Source: DATLGB01 sp038258425
GTDB taxonomy: Bacteria; Actinomycetota; Thermoleophilia; Solirubrobacterales; Solirubrobacteraceae
DNA: 64,000 bases
Assembly (NCBI GenBank): GCA_038258425.1
Contig: JBBSPV010000009.1
Location: forward strand, 28,502-92,501
Direction of reading: 5' to 3'
Both the position numbers and the translations under genes were made by a program. The notes under the pieces are model-generated. The model searched no databases. It was not told where the DNA came from and worked only from the letters and a program-made list of their open reading frames with translations. Positions 8,386-16,774 of the stretch are shown here, piece by piece. Every line of letters starts with the position of its first letter. Position 1 is the first letter of the stretch.

Positions 8386-9414
8386 ATGGACGCCGGCCTG
8401 CTCCGCGCCCGGGCGAGCGGGCAGCTCGCCGCCGCGCTGTGCCGGCTGCCGGCTCCGGTACTGCGCGCGGCCTGCGGCGCCCCGCCGCCCGAGGCGGCCG
8501 GCCTCGCCCCGGACGCCTGGTTGCTCGCACGCCTCTCCCGGCTCGAGGGCGACCCCGACGACGAGGTCCCCGTCGCGACCGCACGCCGCCGGGCCGACGC
8601 GCAGGGGCTGCCGCTGTCGCCGCGGCTCGCCCGTCACGTCGCCGCCGCGGACCAGACGGACGCTCCCGTGCCCGTGCGGCTCTACACGCCGGCCGCCGCG
8701 GCGGGTGCAGCCGGGCCGCTGCTCGTCTTCTTCCACGGCGGCGGCTGGGTCCAGCGCTCCGTGGACACGCACGACGCCGCGCTGCGGCTGCTCGCCGAGC
8801 GCGCGGCGGTGCGGATCGCGTCCGTGGAGTACCGGCTCGCGCCCGAGCATCCGTTCCCCGCGCCGCTGGACGACGCGCAGGCCGCCTACGCGCACATCGC
8901 GCAGCACCCGGCCGCCTACGGGGCCGAGGCCGGCCGCGTGGCCGTCGGCGGCGACTCCGCGGGCGGCAACCTCGCCGCCGTCGTGGCCCGCCTGGCCCGC
9001 GACGGCGCCGCGCCGCCGCCGTGCTTCCAGTTCCTGCTCTATCCCGTGTGCGACGTCCCGGGCGCCCACCCGTCCTACGACACCTTCGCCGACGGCTTCT
9101 CCCTGACGGCGGAGCGGATGGCGTGGTTCTTCGACGCCTACGTGCCCGACGCGTCCCTGCGCGCGGATCCGCGCGTCAGTCCCGCGCGAGCGACGGACCT
9201 CGCGGGCCTGGCCCCGGCGCACGTCACCACGGCGCTCGCCGACCCGCTGCGCGACGAGGGCGAGGCCTACGCCGCGCGCCTGCGCGAGGCCGGCGTGCCG
9301 GTCACGCTCCAGCGCCACCCGCTGCTGCACGGCTTCCTCAACCAGACCGCCGCCCGCAGCGCCCGCGAGAGCGTCCTGCAGGTCGCCGGCGTGCTGCGCC
9401 AGGCGCTGGGCTGA
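8386..9414 (+). CDS. Alpha/beta hydrolase, HSL-type esterase/lipase
   Basis: A 342-aa enzyme of the hormone-sensitive-lipase family that hydrolyses carboxylic esters. The oxyanion-hole motif HGGGW lies at residues 117-121. The nucleophile elbow GGDSAGG spans 188-194 with Ser191. The remaining triad members are probably Asp286 (ADPLRDEG) and His315 (LLHGF). An N-terminal helical cap of about 100 residues precedes the core, and no signal peptide is seen, so it is probably cytoplasmic. ATG 8386 is supported by the TAGCCT box 7 nt upstream. It is divergent from the LuxR-type regulator, which may control it. Confidence 0.88.
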   Translation: MDAGLLRARASGQLAAALCRLPAPVLRAACGAPPPEAAGLAPDAWLLARLSRLEGDPDDEVPVATARRRADAQGLPLSPRLARHVAAADQTDAPVPVRLYTPAAAAGAAGPLLVFFHGGGWVQRSVDTHDAALRLLAERAAVRIASVEYRLAPEHPFPAPLDDAQAAYAHIAQHPAAYGAEAGRVAVGGDSAGGNLAAVVARLARDGAAPPPCFQFLLYPVCDVPGAHPSYDTFADGFSLTAERMAWFFDAYVPDASLRADPRVSPARATDLAGLAPAHVTTALADPLRDEGEAYAARLREAGVPVTLQRHPLLHGFLNQTAARSARESVLQVAGVLRQALG

Positions 9415-9826
9415 GGGCGCGCAGCGCCAGACGCCGAACGGCGACGGCGGCTGGTGAAGGGACGGATCGGGAGCCCGGTCGGGTTTCGGCCGGCCCGGCG
9501 AGCTCCAGGCGGGCGCGCGGTCGGGTGTCGGCCGGCCCGGCGAGCTCCAGGCGGGCGCGCGGTCGGATCTCGGCCGGCCCGGCGAGCTCCAGTCGCGCGC
9601 TGGTCGCCAGGACGACCCCACCGCGACTGGCGCCCGCCGGCCGCGGGCCCCCCGAGCGTCAGTCGCGTTCTGGTCGCCCGACCCCGCCCGGCAGCGAGCA
9701 CAGCAGGACGACCACAGCGCGCCTGACGCCGGCCGGCGAGCTCCGGCAGGCGCCGGCTCACGTCCCGCCCTGGGCGGTTGCCGTTCGCCCCGAGGCCCGC
9801 GCGGACGGCGGCCGGTTTCACGCCCT
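9415..9826. other. 412-bp convergent intergenic region with repeats
   Basis: The longest stretch without a convincing gene lies between the 3' ends of the esterase and the ThDP enzyme. It holds the 42-bp tandem repeat (9476-9601), a further CCGGCGAGCTCC copy near 9735-9746, and an 18-bp near-identical pair AGTCGCG(CG/TT)CTGGTCGCC at 9591-9608 and 9661-9678. Frames are open on both strands, but their translations are Arg/Pro/Gly/Ala-rich with no plausible start or domain, so it is read as non-coding. Confidence 0.6.
9476..9601. repeat. Three tandem copies of a 42-bp unit
   Basis: Units begin at 9476, 9518 and 9560, each opening CGGTCGG and containing TCGGCCGGCCCGGCGAGCTC. Copies one and two differ at very few positions. 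Copy three diverges at its 3' end. Each unit carries the palindromes GGCCGGCC and GAGCTC. The period is a multiple of three, so frames stay open through the array, but it is intergenic. Confidence 0.85.
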
Positions 9827-11431
9827 TCACTCCGCCGACATGCCTGGCGCCACGCCGACCTCGACGAGCCGGGGGCCGTCGGTGGCGAGGGCGTCGGCGA
9901 GGGCCGGGCGCAGCGCGTCGAGGCCCTCCACAGCGGCGGCGGGGACGCCGTAGGCCTGGGCCAGCGCGGCGGTGTCGAGGGCGGGCAGGTCGAGGCCCGG
10001 GACGCCGGCCGACCCCGTGAGCTGGCCGAACCACTTGAGGATCGCGTACTCCGCGTTGCGCAGGACGAGGAAGGTGACGGGGATCCGGTAGGCCGCGGCG
10101 GTCCACAGCCCGGTGATCGCGTACTGGGCCGAGCCCTCGCCGAGCACGCAGACCACGGGCCGGGAAGGCTCGGCGAGCTGGACGCCGAGCGCGGCGGCGA
10201 GCCCGAAGCCGAGACCGCCCGCCGCGCCGAAGTAGTAGGACCCGGGCCGCGCCAGGCGCAGCCGGTTGCGCAGCGCCATCGTGCTCGAGGGCGACTCGAG
10301 CACGAGGATCGCGTCCTCGGGCATGAGCTCGGCGAGCACCCCGTGCACGGCGCCGGCGTCGAGCGGGTCGGCGTCCTCGATCGCCGGCGGCGGGTCCCGC
10401 GGCGCGGGCGCGACCCGGTCCTCCGGCACCGGGCCGAGCTCGGCGAGCAGCGCCTCCAGCGTCAGGCGTACGTCGGCGACGATCGCCTCGCCCATCGGCG
10501 CCCGCGCCGCCTCGTCCGGGTCGCTCGTGATGGCGACGAGCTCACAGCCCTGCGGCAGCGCCGGCCCCGGGACGTAGGGGTAGTACGGGAACACGGAGGA
10601 GCCCACCACGAGCACGAGGTCGTGGCCCTCGAGCGCCTGGCCGGCCGGCCCGATGGCCGGCGGCAGCGGCCCGCGGAAGTGCGGGTGGTCCTCGGGGAAG
10701 CCGAGCCGGCCGCCCCCGGGCGCCGGCGTCGCCCACACGCCGAGCCGCTGACGCTCCGCGAGCTGCACGCCGAGCTCCCACGCGCCCGAGGCGTCGACGT
10801 CCGGACCGGCCACCATGACCGGACTGCGCGCCGCCTCGAGCCGGCGCGCGAGCGCCCGGACCGTCTCGGCGTCCGCAGCGGCGCGGCCACCGACGCGCCG
10901 GGCCACGGTCAGCGCCGTCTGGGCCGGATCGGCCGCCACGTCCCAGTCGTCCATCGGCACGGACACGAAGGCCGGGCCGCGCGGCGGCAGCGAGGCGAGG
11001 TGGATCGCGCGCCCGAGCGCCGCCGGCACGTCCTCGGCGCGCGGCGGCTCGAAGGCCCACTTCACGTAGGGGTGCGGGACCCGGATCGCGTCGCGATGGG
11101 TGAGGTTGGCCTGCATGGTCATGTGCGGCCGCACCTGCTGGCCGGCCGTCACGAGCAGCGGGGCCTTGTTGGCCTGGGCGTTGAACAGCGCGCCCATGGC
11201 GTTGCCGAGGCCCGGGGCGGTGTGGAGGTTGGCGTGCGCGACGCGGCCGCTGGCCTGCGCGAAACCGTCCGCCATCCCGACCACGACCGCCTCCTGCAGC
11301 CCGAGCACGTAGGTGAAGTCGGCCGGCAGGTCCGCGAGCATCGGCAGCTCCGTCGAGCCGGGATTGCCGAAGACGTGGGTCATGCCGTGCTCGCGCAGCA
11401 GCTCGAGCGCGGCCTCGCGGACCGTGGCCAT
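9827..11431 (-). CDS. mdlC: Benzoylformate decarboxylase-like ThDP enzyme
   Basis: A 534-aa thiamine-diphosphate enzyme of the decarboxylase/acetolactate-synthase superfamily, closest in style to benzoylformate decarboxylase. Ser26 (NPGSTELP), the cofactor-activating Glu47 (GLQEAVVVG) and His70 (ANLHTAPG) fall at the numbers known for the Pseudomonas enzyme. Two deviations are visible. The second active-site His region of the family (RYHQYDPG in the Pseudomonas enzyme, from memory) reads PYYPYVPG here. The metal motif GDG reads GEG near residue 430. The 2-oxo acid substrate may therefore differ. ATG 11431 begins the Pyr domain; upstream frame extension looks non-coding. It is convergent with the esterase and divergent from the lipase/ligase fusion. 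Confidence 0.82.
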   Translation of the reverse strand: MATVREAALELLREHGMTHVFGNPGSTELPMLADLPADFTYVLGLQEAVVVGMADGFAQASGRVAHANLHTAPGLGNAMGALFNAQANKAPLLVTAGQQVRPHMTMQANLTHRDAIRVPHPYVKWAFEPPRAEDVPAALGRAIHLASLPPRGPAFVSVPMDDWDVAADPAQTALTVARRVGGRAAADAETVRALARRLEAARSPVMVAGPDVDASGAWELGVQLAERQRLGVWATPAPGGGRLGFPEDHPHFRGPLPPAIGPAGQALEGHDLVLVVGSSVFPYYPYVPGPALPQGCELVAITSDPDEAARAPMGEAIVADVRLTLEALLAELGPVPEDRVAPAPRDPPPAIEDADPLDAGAVHGVLAELMPEDAILVLESPSSTMALRNRLRLARPGSYYFGAAGGLGFGLAAALGVQLAEPSRPVVCVLGEGSAQYAITGLWTAAAYRIPVTFLVLRNAEYAILKWFGQLTGSAGVPGLDLPALDTAALAQAYGVPAAAVEGLDALRPALADALATDGPRLVEVGVAPGMSAE

Positions 11432-11438
11432 GGCCCGC

Positions 11439-11444
11439 AGCCTG
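11439..11444 (-). promoter_or_regulatory. -10-like box CAGGCT before 11431
   Basis: On the minus strand CAGGCT ends 7 nt before the ATG at 11431, with no Shine-Dalgarno sequence. It has C in place of the first T of the window's usual TAGGCT/TAGCCT box. Confidence 0.35.
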
Positions 11445-11549
11445 TCACGTCGCGGCGAACTCCGGGTCCTCGCGCTTCGTGACGGAGACGACCGTCCTCC
11501 GGACGGCGGCGCGCCGGATCCACGACCGGCCTGCCAACATCCCCGCCAG

Positions 11550-14489
11550 ATGGCCGCCGAGAAGCTCCGCCGGCTGGCGACCCCCTTGACCCGGGGCCGC
11601 GCCGCGGCCCAGAACGCGCTGGAGATCGCCCGCTTCGGCGGGTTGGACACCGGGGAGGAGCCGTCGCCCTACGACGTCGTGGCCACGGAGCGCGTGTACC
11701 GCCTGCGCCGCTACTTCCCCGACGCCGCGGCCGCCGGGCCGCCGGTCGTCCTCGTGCCGCCGATGATGATCGACGCCGACGTCTACGACGTCTCCCCCGC
11801 CGCGAGCGCGGTCGCCGTGCTGCACGCGGCCGGCACGGACCCGTGGGTGGTGGACTTCGGCCGGCCCGACCGGGAGGAGGGCGGCCTCGAGCGCGACCTC
11901 GCCGACCACGTGCTCGCCCTCTCCGACGTCGTCGAGCGCGTCCGGGGCGCGACGGGACAGGACGTCCATCTCGCCGGCTACTCCCAGGGCGGCATGTTCT
12001 GCTACCAGACCTGCGCGTTGCGCCGCAACGCGCAGATCGCGTCGCTCGTGACCTTCGGCAGCCCGGTGGACACGCGCGGCAGCATGCCGCTCGGCATCCC
12101 GGACGACGTTGCGGGGTGGATCGCCCGGACGCTCGCGGCCAACCCGCTCGTCGGCGGCTGGATGGTGCCCGCGTGGGCGAGCCGCAACGGGTTCCGCCTG
12201 CTCGACCCGGCCAAGACGGCACGCCAGCGGCTCGACTTCCTCCTGCGGCTGCACGACCGCGAGGCGCTGCTCCCGCGCGAGCGCCAGCGCCGGTTCCTCG
12301 AGGGCGAGGGCTGGGTGGCCTGGCCGGGCCCGGCGCTCGCGGACTTCCTCGTGCAGTTCATCGCCCACAACCGGATGCTCGAAGGCGGCTTCGTGATCGA
12401 CGAGCGGCTCGTGACGCTCGCCGACATCGACGTGCCCATCCTCTCCTTCGTCGGCGAGCTCGACGAGATCGCGCCCGCGGCCGGGGTACGGGCGATCGAG
12501 CGGGCCGCGCCGCGGGCGGCGGTCTACGAGGCCACGCTGCGCGCCGGGCACTTCGGCCTCGTCGTCGGCTCGACGGCGGCCCGCGCGACGTGGCCGACGG
12601 TCGCGGGCTGGTCGCGCTGGGTGGCCGGCGACGGCACGCGGCCCGCGCTCGCGCGTCCGGCCGCCGAGGCCGCGGTCAGCCAGCCCGAGGGCGGCGAGGG
12701 AGTGGCCGAGCTCGCCGTGGGGGCCTCGCTCGGCCTCGCGCGCGTGGCCGCCGGGTCGGCCGCCCGCACCGTGCGCGGCCTGCGCGACCTCGCCCGTGCC
12801 TCCGGCGCACAGCTCCCGCGCCTGTCCCGGCTCGGACGGCTGTCGGAGACCACCCGGATCTCGCTCGCCCTGCTGCTCGACGAGCAGCAGGAGCGCGCCC
12901 CCGAGGGCGTGTTCTTCCTCTGGGAGGACCGCGCCCACACGCACACGGCGGCCAAGCTCCGCATCGACGCCGTCGTCGCCGGCCTGCTCTCCGTCGGCGT
13001 GCGCCAGGGCGAGCACGTCGGCGTGCTCATGGCCACGCGGCCGTCGGCGCTCGTCGTCGCCGCGGCGCTCAACCGGATCGGGGCGATCGGCGTGCTCCTG
13101 CGCCCGGACGGGGACGCGCGGCTCGAGGCGCGGCTCGGTGCGGCGAGGCGCGTCGTCGCCGACCCCGAGCATGCCTCGGCCGCCTCCGACACCGGCCTCG
13201 GCGTCCTCGTGCTCGGCGGCGGCGCGGGGCAGCGCGACCTCGGCACGGCCGTCGCCGACATGGAGCGCATCGACCCGGACGCCGTCGTGGCCCCCGAGTG
13301 GTACGCGCCGAACCCGGGGCGGGCGCGCGACCTCGCCTTCGTGCTCTTCACCGGCTCCGGCCCGGCGACCCGGGTCAACCGGATCACGAACGGGCGCTGG
13401 GCGCTCTCGGCCTTCGGCACCGCCTCCTCCGCCGCCCTCGGGGAGGGCGACACGGTCTACTGCGACACGCCGCTGTATCACTCCTCCTCCCTGCTCATGA
13501 GCCTCGGCGGCGCCGTCGCGGGCGGCGCCCGCGTCGCCCTGGCGCCCCGCTTCGACCCGGACACGTTCTGGTCCGAGACGCGCCGCTACGGCGTCACGGT
13601 GGCCGCCTACACCTGGACGATGCTGCGCGAGCTCGTCGACGCCCCGCCGCACCCCGCCGAGCGGGGCCACGCGCTGCGCCTGCTCGTCGGCTCGGGGATG
13701 CCGGCCGGGCTGTGGGAGCGCGTGCAACGGCGCTTCGAGCCGGCCCGCGTGGTGGAGTTCTACGCGTCCGTGGAGGGCGAGGCCATCCTCGTGAACCTCA
13801 CGGGCGCCAAGGCCGGCTGCGTGGGCCGGCCGCTCCCGGGGGCCGCGGAGGTCCGGGCCGCCGGCTGGGACGTCGACCACGGGCGGCTGGAGCTCGGCCC
13901 GGACGGCTTCGCCCGCGAATGCGACCGCGGCGAGCCGGGGATGCTGCTCTCCCGCGACAGCGGCGCCTCGCGTGACGCGCAGGAGCTCGCGCTGCGCTCC
14001 GTCTTCGCCCGCGGCGACGCCTGGCTGGCCACGGGGGACCTGTTCGAACGGGACGCCGACGGCGACTGGTGGTTCCTCGACCCGATCGCCGCGCTCGTCC
14101 CGACCGCCGACGCCCACGTCGCCCCGTCGGCGGCCCGGGTCGCGCTGGCCGCGCTGGACCCGGTCGACCTCGCCGTCGCCTACGGCGTCCCGGACGCCGC
14201 CGGCCGCCACGAGCTGCTCGTCGCCGCCGTCACGCTGCGGCCGGGCTGCGCCGTGGCGACCGCCGAGGTCACGCGCGCGCTCGCCCCGCTCGACGCGGTG
14301 CTGCGGCCCGTGGTCGTCCGCGTCGTGGACGAGATCCCCGTGACGAGCTGGTACCGCCCGGACGTGCGGCCGCTGCGGGCGGCGGGCGTCCCCGCGCCGG
14401 ACGGCGACCGGACGCTCGGGCGCACCGCTCGCGGCTACCGGCCGCTGACGCAGGCCGCGTACCGGCGGCTGACGGGGGCCGTCCGCTAG
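11550..14489 (+). CDS. Rv1683-like fusion: lipase plus acyl-CoA ligase
   Basis: A 979-aa two-domain protein. Residues 1 to about 360 form an alpha/beta hydrolase related to PHA synthases/lipases, with nucleophile Ser145 in GYSQGGM (PHA synthases use Cys here) and a late His in AGHFGL. Residues from about 430 to 970 are an AMP-binding acyl-CoA ligase fold, with TGDLF near 830 and WYRPDVRPL near the end. The order matches Mycobacterium tuberculosis Rv1683, a bifunctional lipase/long-chain acyl-CoA synthase tied to triacylglycerol turnover. The ligase's ATP loop, normally SGTTGxPK, is degraded to TGSGPATRV, so adenylation is uncertain. ATG 11550 precedes the family-like N-terminus; no clear ribosome site is seen. 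Confidence 0.85.
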   Translation: MAAEKLRRLATPLTRGRAAAQNALEIARFGGLDTGEEPSPYDVVATERVYRLRRYFPDAAAAGPPVVLVPPMMIDADVYDVSPAASAVAVLHAAGTDPWVVDFGRPDREEGGLERDLADHVLALSDVVERVRGATGQDVHLAGYSQGGMFCYQTCALRRNAQIASLVTFGSPVDTRGSMPLGIPDDVAGWIARTLAANPLVGGWMVPAWASRNGFRLLDPAKTARQRLDFLLRLHDREALLPRERQRRFLEGEGWVAWPGPALADFLVQFIAHNRMLEGGFVIDERLVTLADIDVPILSFVGELDEIAPAAGVRAIERAAPRAAVYEATLRAGHFGLVVGSTAARATWPTVAGWSRWVAGDGTRPALARPAAEAAVSQPEGGEGVAELAVGASLGLARVAAGSAARTVRGLRDLARASGAQLPRLSRLGRLSETTRISLALLLDEQQERAPEGVFFLWEDRAHTHTAAKLRIDAVVAGLLSVGVRQGEHVGVLMATRPSALVVAAALNRIGAIGVLLRPDGDARLEARLGAARRVVADPEHASAASDTGLGVLVLGGGAGQRDLGTAVADMERIDPDAVVAPEWYAPNPGRARDLAFVLFTGSGPATRVNRITNGRWALSAFGTASSAALGEGDTVYCDTPLYHSSSLLMSLGGAVAGGARVALAPRFDPDTFWSETRRYGVTVAAYTWTMLRELVDAPPHPAERGHALRLLVGSGMPAGLWERVQRRFEPARVVEFYASVEGEAILVNLTGAKAGCVGRPLPGAAEVRAAGWDVDHGRLELGPDGFARECDRGEPGMLLSRDSGASRDAQELALRSVFARGDAWLATGDLFERDADGDWWFLDPIAALVPTADAHVAPSAARVALAALDPVDLAVAYGVPDAAGRHELLVAAVTLRPGCAVATAEVTRALAPLDAVLRPVVVRVVDEIPVTSWYRPDVRPLRAAGVPAPDGDRTLGRTARGYRPLTQAAYRRLTGAVR

Positions 14490-15574
14490 CGGCGCAGGAG
14501 CCGCACGGCCCGGCGGAACGCGTAGTAGGCCGGGGTGCTGACGACGCGGCCGTGGCGCAGCCGGCGCAGGCCGGCGTAGCTCTGCCACGTGCGATGGTCC
14601 TCGACGGAGAGCCACGTGTACCAGACGATCCGCCCGAGGCGCAGCGCGGCGCGGTGGCGGGCGAGCATGGGCAGCGCCGCGCGGATGCGGGCGGCCTGGG
14701 TGCGCTCGGTGACCTCCCAGCCGAGCGTCCCCGGCCGCCGCCCCTTGGAGGACGGCCAGGCGAGCTCGGTCAGCCACACCGGCTTGCGGGCGTCGCCGTA
14801 GCGGCGCATGACCCGGCGGTTGCGCCGCAGGATCTCCACCACGCCGCTCGGCGAGCCCGTGTAGGCGTGGACGGCCGCGACGTCGAAGGCGCGGCGGGCG
14901 CCGGCCCGGTAGAGCCGGCCGAGGTCGCGCCAGGAGAAGTTCGGCAGCCCGGCCAGGACCACCGTCGAGCGCGGATCGGCGGCCTTGAGCGCGCGGTGCG
15001 CGGCACGCAGGAGCGCCACGTAGCCGCCGGCCCAGTCCTTCTGCGCCCAGTAGGACGGCAGGGACGGCTCGTTCCAGACCTGCCAGGCGCGCACGGGCAG
15101 CGCGGCCACCTCCGGATGGGCCCTCCAGAAGACTCCGCCGGGGCCGTAGCGCGCCACGAGGGCGCGCATCAGGGCGGCGTAGTCGGCCGGCGCGCGCGGC
15201 GGGCTGCCGGCCACTCCGGGGCGGGCGGCGGCCCAATCCGGCGTGCCGAGGACGACCGGCAGCACGCGCAGGCCCCGCCGCGCGGCGGCGAGCACGGGCG
15301 CGTCCGATGTCCGCCAGTCCAGGACCCGGTCGGACGCAGGTTGCAGCTGCGGCCAGTAGAAGGCGACCCGCGCGAAGCTCGCGCCGCTGCGCCGCACGTC
15401 GCGCCACTGGCGGTTCAACGGCGCTGCGGGCGCGGTCATCGGCCCGTCGGCCATCATGCCGATCCAGTTCGCCGGGACCCGTGGCGCCCGCTTGGTCTTC
15501 GCGTCCGCCTGCGCCACGCCGCCCAGCAGCACCAGCAGCGCCAGGGCGGCAGCGAGGCCCGTTACCCGCCGCAT
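14486..15574 (-). CDS. Secreted clan-A glycoside hydrolase (GH39/GH5-like)
   Basis: A 362-aa exported protein: signal peptide MRRVTGLAAALALLVLLGGV, cleaved probably near AQADA, then a single TIM-barrel catalytic domain. The acid/base is Glu169 in WNEP (167-170). The nucleophile is probably Glu270 in WLTELAWP. These are the strand-4 and strand-7 glutamates of clan GH-A retaining enzymes. FYWPQLQP near 72-79 and the C-terminal WYTWLS also fit. The substrate is not deducible; the exopolysaccharide made by this organism is one candidate. It is a tandem paralogue of the 15626-16705 gene and overlaps the stop of the lipase/ligase fusion on the other strand by 4 bp. Confidence 0.82.
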   Translation of the reverse strand: MRRVTGLAAALALLVLLGGVAQADAKTKRAPRVPANWIGMMADGPMTAPAAPLNRQWRDVRRSGASFARVAFYWPQLQPASDRVLDWRTSDAPVLAAARRGLRVLPVVLGTPDWAAARPGVAGSPPRAPADYAALMRALVARYGPGGVFWRAHPEVAALPVRAWQVWNEPSLPSYWAQKDWAGGYVALLRAAHRALKAADPRSTVVLAGLPNFSWRDLGRLYRAGARRAFDVAAVHAYTGSPSGVVEILRRNRRVMRRYGDARKPVWLTELAWPSSKGRRPGTLGWEVTERTQAARIRAALPMLARHRAALRLGRIVWYTWLSVEDHRTWQSYAGLRRLRHGRVVSTPAYYAFRRAVRLLRR

Positions 15575-15581
15575 CCGGCTC

Positions 15582-15587
15582 AGGCTA
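15582..15587 (-). promoter_or_regulatory. -10 box TAGCCT, leaderless start at 15574
   Basis: On the minus strand TAGCCT ends 7 nt before the ATG at 15574, without a Shine-Dalgarno sequence. Each of the paralogous hydrolases therefore has its own promoter. Confidence 0.55.
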
Positions 15588-15625
15588 GCGGCGGCCGCGG
15601 CGACCGGCCGGTCCGTTGACGGGCG

Positions 15626-16705
15626 TCAGCGCAGGCGCCGGACGACCCGCGTGAAGCCCTTCAGGGCGGGCATGGTGACGACGCGGTTGCCCTTCAGCCG
15701 GCGCAGGCTCGTGTACGTCGTCCAGGTTCTCGGGTTCGGCCGGCTGAGCCACGTGTACCACGTGACGCGCTGGAGCTTGAGCGCCTTGCGCTTGCGGGCG
15801 AGCACCTCGAGCACCTGCTGCACGCGCTTGCCCTGGACCCTCGGCGACACCCGCCAGGTGACGCCGGCCCCGGCGTCGGCGCCCCCCGTGGTCCAGGCGA
15901 GCTCGGAGGCCCAGATCGGCTTCCTCCCGTCCCCGTAACGGCGCATCACCCGCCGGTCGTGGGCCAGCACGACGGGCACGCCGGCCGGCTTGGCCGTGAA
16001 GACGTTGAACGTCGCGACGTCGAAGTAGCGCTTGCCGCCGGCCCGGTAGACCTGCTCGAGGCCGACCCACGACTTGTTCGGGAAGGCCGAGAGCACGACC
16101 TTCGCGCCTGGGTCGGCGGCCTTGATCGCCACGTGGGCGGCGCGCAGCAGCGCCACGTAGCGGGCCGCGAAGGGCTGGTCGACCCAGAACTGCAGGAGGT
16201 CGGGCTCGTTCCAGATCTGCCAGTTGCGGACGGGCCGCTTGCGGACGTCGCGCCGGGCGGCCCAGAACGCGCCCTTGGGCCCGTAGCGATTGACGAGCTG
16301 GGACATGAAGGCCGGGTAGTTGACCGTGTCGCGCGGGGACGAGCCGGCGACGTCCAGGGCGCTGGCCGCCCAGTTCGGCGTGTCCACGACGACCGGAATG
16401 ACGTCCAGCCCCTGCTTGGCGGCCGCCCCGACGACCGCGTCCGACGCGGACCAGTCGAGCCGGTCGGCCGCCGGCTGCAGCTGGCTCCAGAAGAACGGCA
16501 CGCGGACGAAGCTCGCGCCGCTGCGGCGGATGCGCTTGAACTCCCCGCCGAAGCGGCTCCCCGCGGCCGTCAGCGGCCCGTCGGCCATGACGCCCACCCA
16601 GCTGCGGGGGACCTTCGGCAGCCGCTTGGCCTTGGCGTCGGCCGTCGCGACGCCCTGAGTCAGCAGGAAGGCGAGCAGGGCGAGGAGGGACAGCGCTTTC
16701 CGCAT
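15626..16705 (-). CDS. Secreted clan-A glycoside hydrolase, tandem paralogue
   Basis: A 359-aa exported hydrolase with signal peptide MRKALSLLALLAFLLTQGVA. Acid/base Glu167 lies in IWNEPD and the likely nucleophile Glu268 in WASELAW. It aligns with the 14486-15574 product along its whole length (GASFVRVPFFWSQLQP against GASFARVAFYWPQLQP, MRRYGDGRKP against MRRYGDARKP). A local gene duplication is the simple explanation. The loops around the active site differ, so the two may act on different linkages. Its own TAGCCT box precedes it, and 51 bp separate the pair. Confidence 0.82.
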   Translation of the reverse strand: MRKALSLLALLAFLLTQGVATADAKAKRLPKVPRSWVGVMADGPLTAAGSRFGGEFKRIRRSGASFVRVPFFWSQLQPAADRLDWSASDAVVGAAAKQGLDVIPVVVDTPNWAASALDVAGSSPRDTVNYPAFMSQLVNRYGPKGAFWAARRDVRKRPVRNWQIWNEPDLLQFWVDQPFAARYVALLRAAHVAIKAADPGAKVVLSAFPNKSWVGLEQVYRAGGKRYFDVATFNVFTAKPAGVPVVLAHDRRVMRRYGDGRKPIWASELAWTTGGADAGAGVTWRVSPRVQGKRVQQVLEVLARKRKALKLQRVTWYTWLSRPNPRTWTTYTSLRRLKGNRVVTMPALKGFTRVVRRLR

Positions 16706-16713
16706 GGCCGGGC

Positions 16714-16719
16714 AGGCTA
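16714..16719 (-). promoter_or_regulatory. -10 box TAGCCT, leaderless start at 16705
   Basis: On the minus strand TAGCCT ends 8 nt before the ATG at 16705, with no Shine-Dalgarno sequence. Confidence 0.5.
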
Positions 16720-16774
16720 CAAAGCGGACCGCCGGCGGCGCGCCGGTAGTCGACGAACGGACGCTCGCCGCGGC

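Noticed and set aside
9476..9601. CRISPR-like array
   Set aside because: Units are head to tail with no unique spacers, and no cas gene is present.
5800..9621. Open frame of 1273 codons on the minus strand
   Set aside because: It runs antisense to the esterase and over the LuxR gene in another frame. The translation is Arg/Pro/Gly/Ala-rich without domains, the usual shadow in very GC-rich DNA.
9454..9726. 90-aa repeat protein across the 42-bp repeats
   Set aside because: The frame is open only because the repeat period is a multiple of three. There is no ribosome site, -10 box or hydrophobic pattern, and other frames are equally open.
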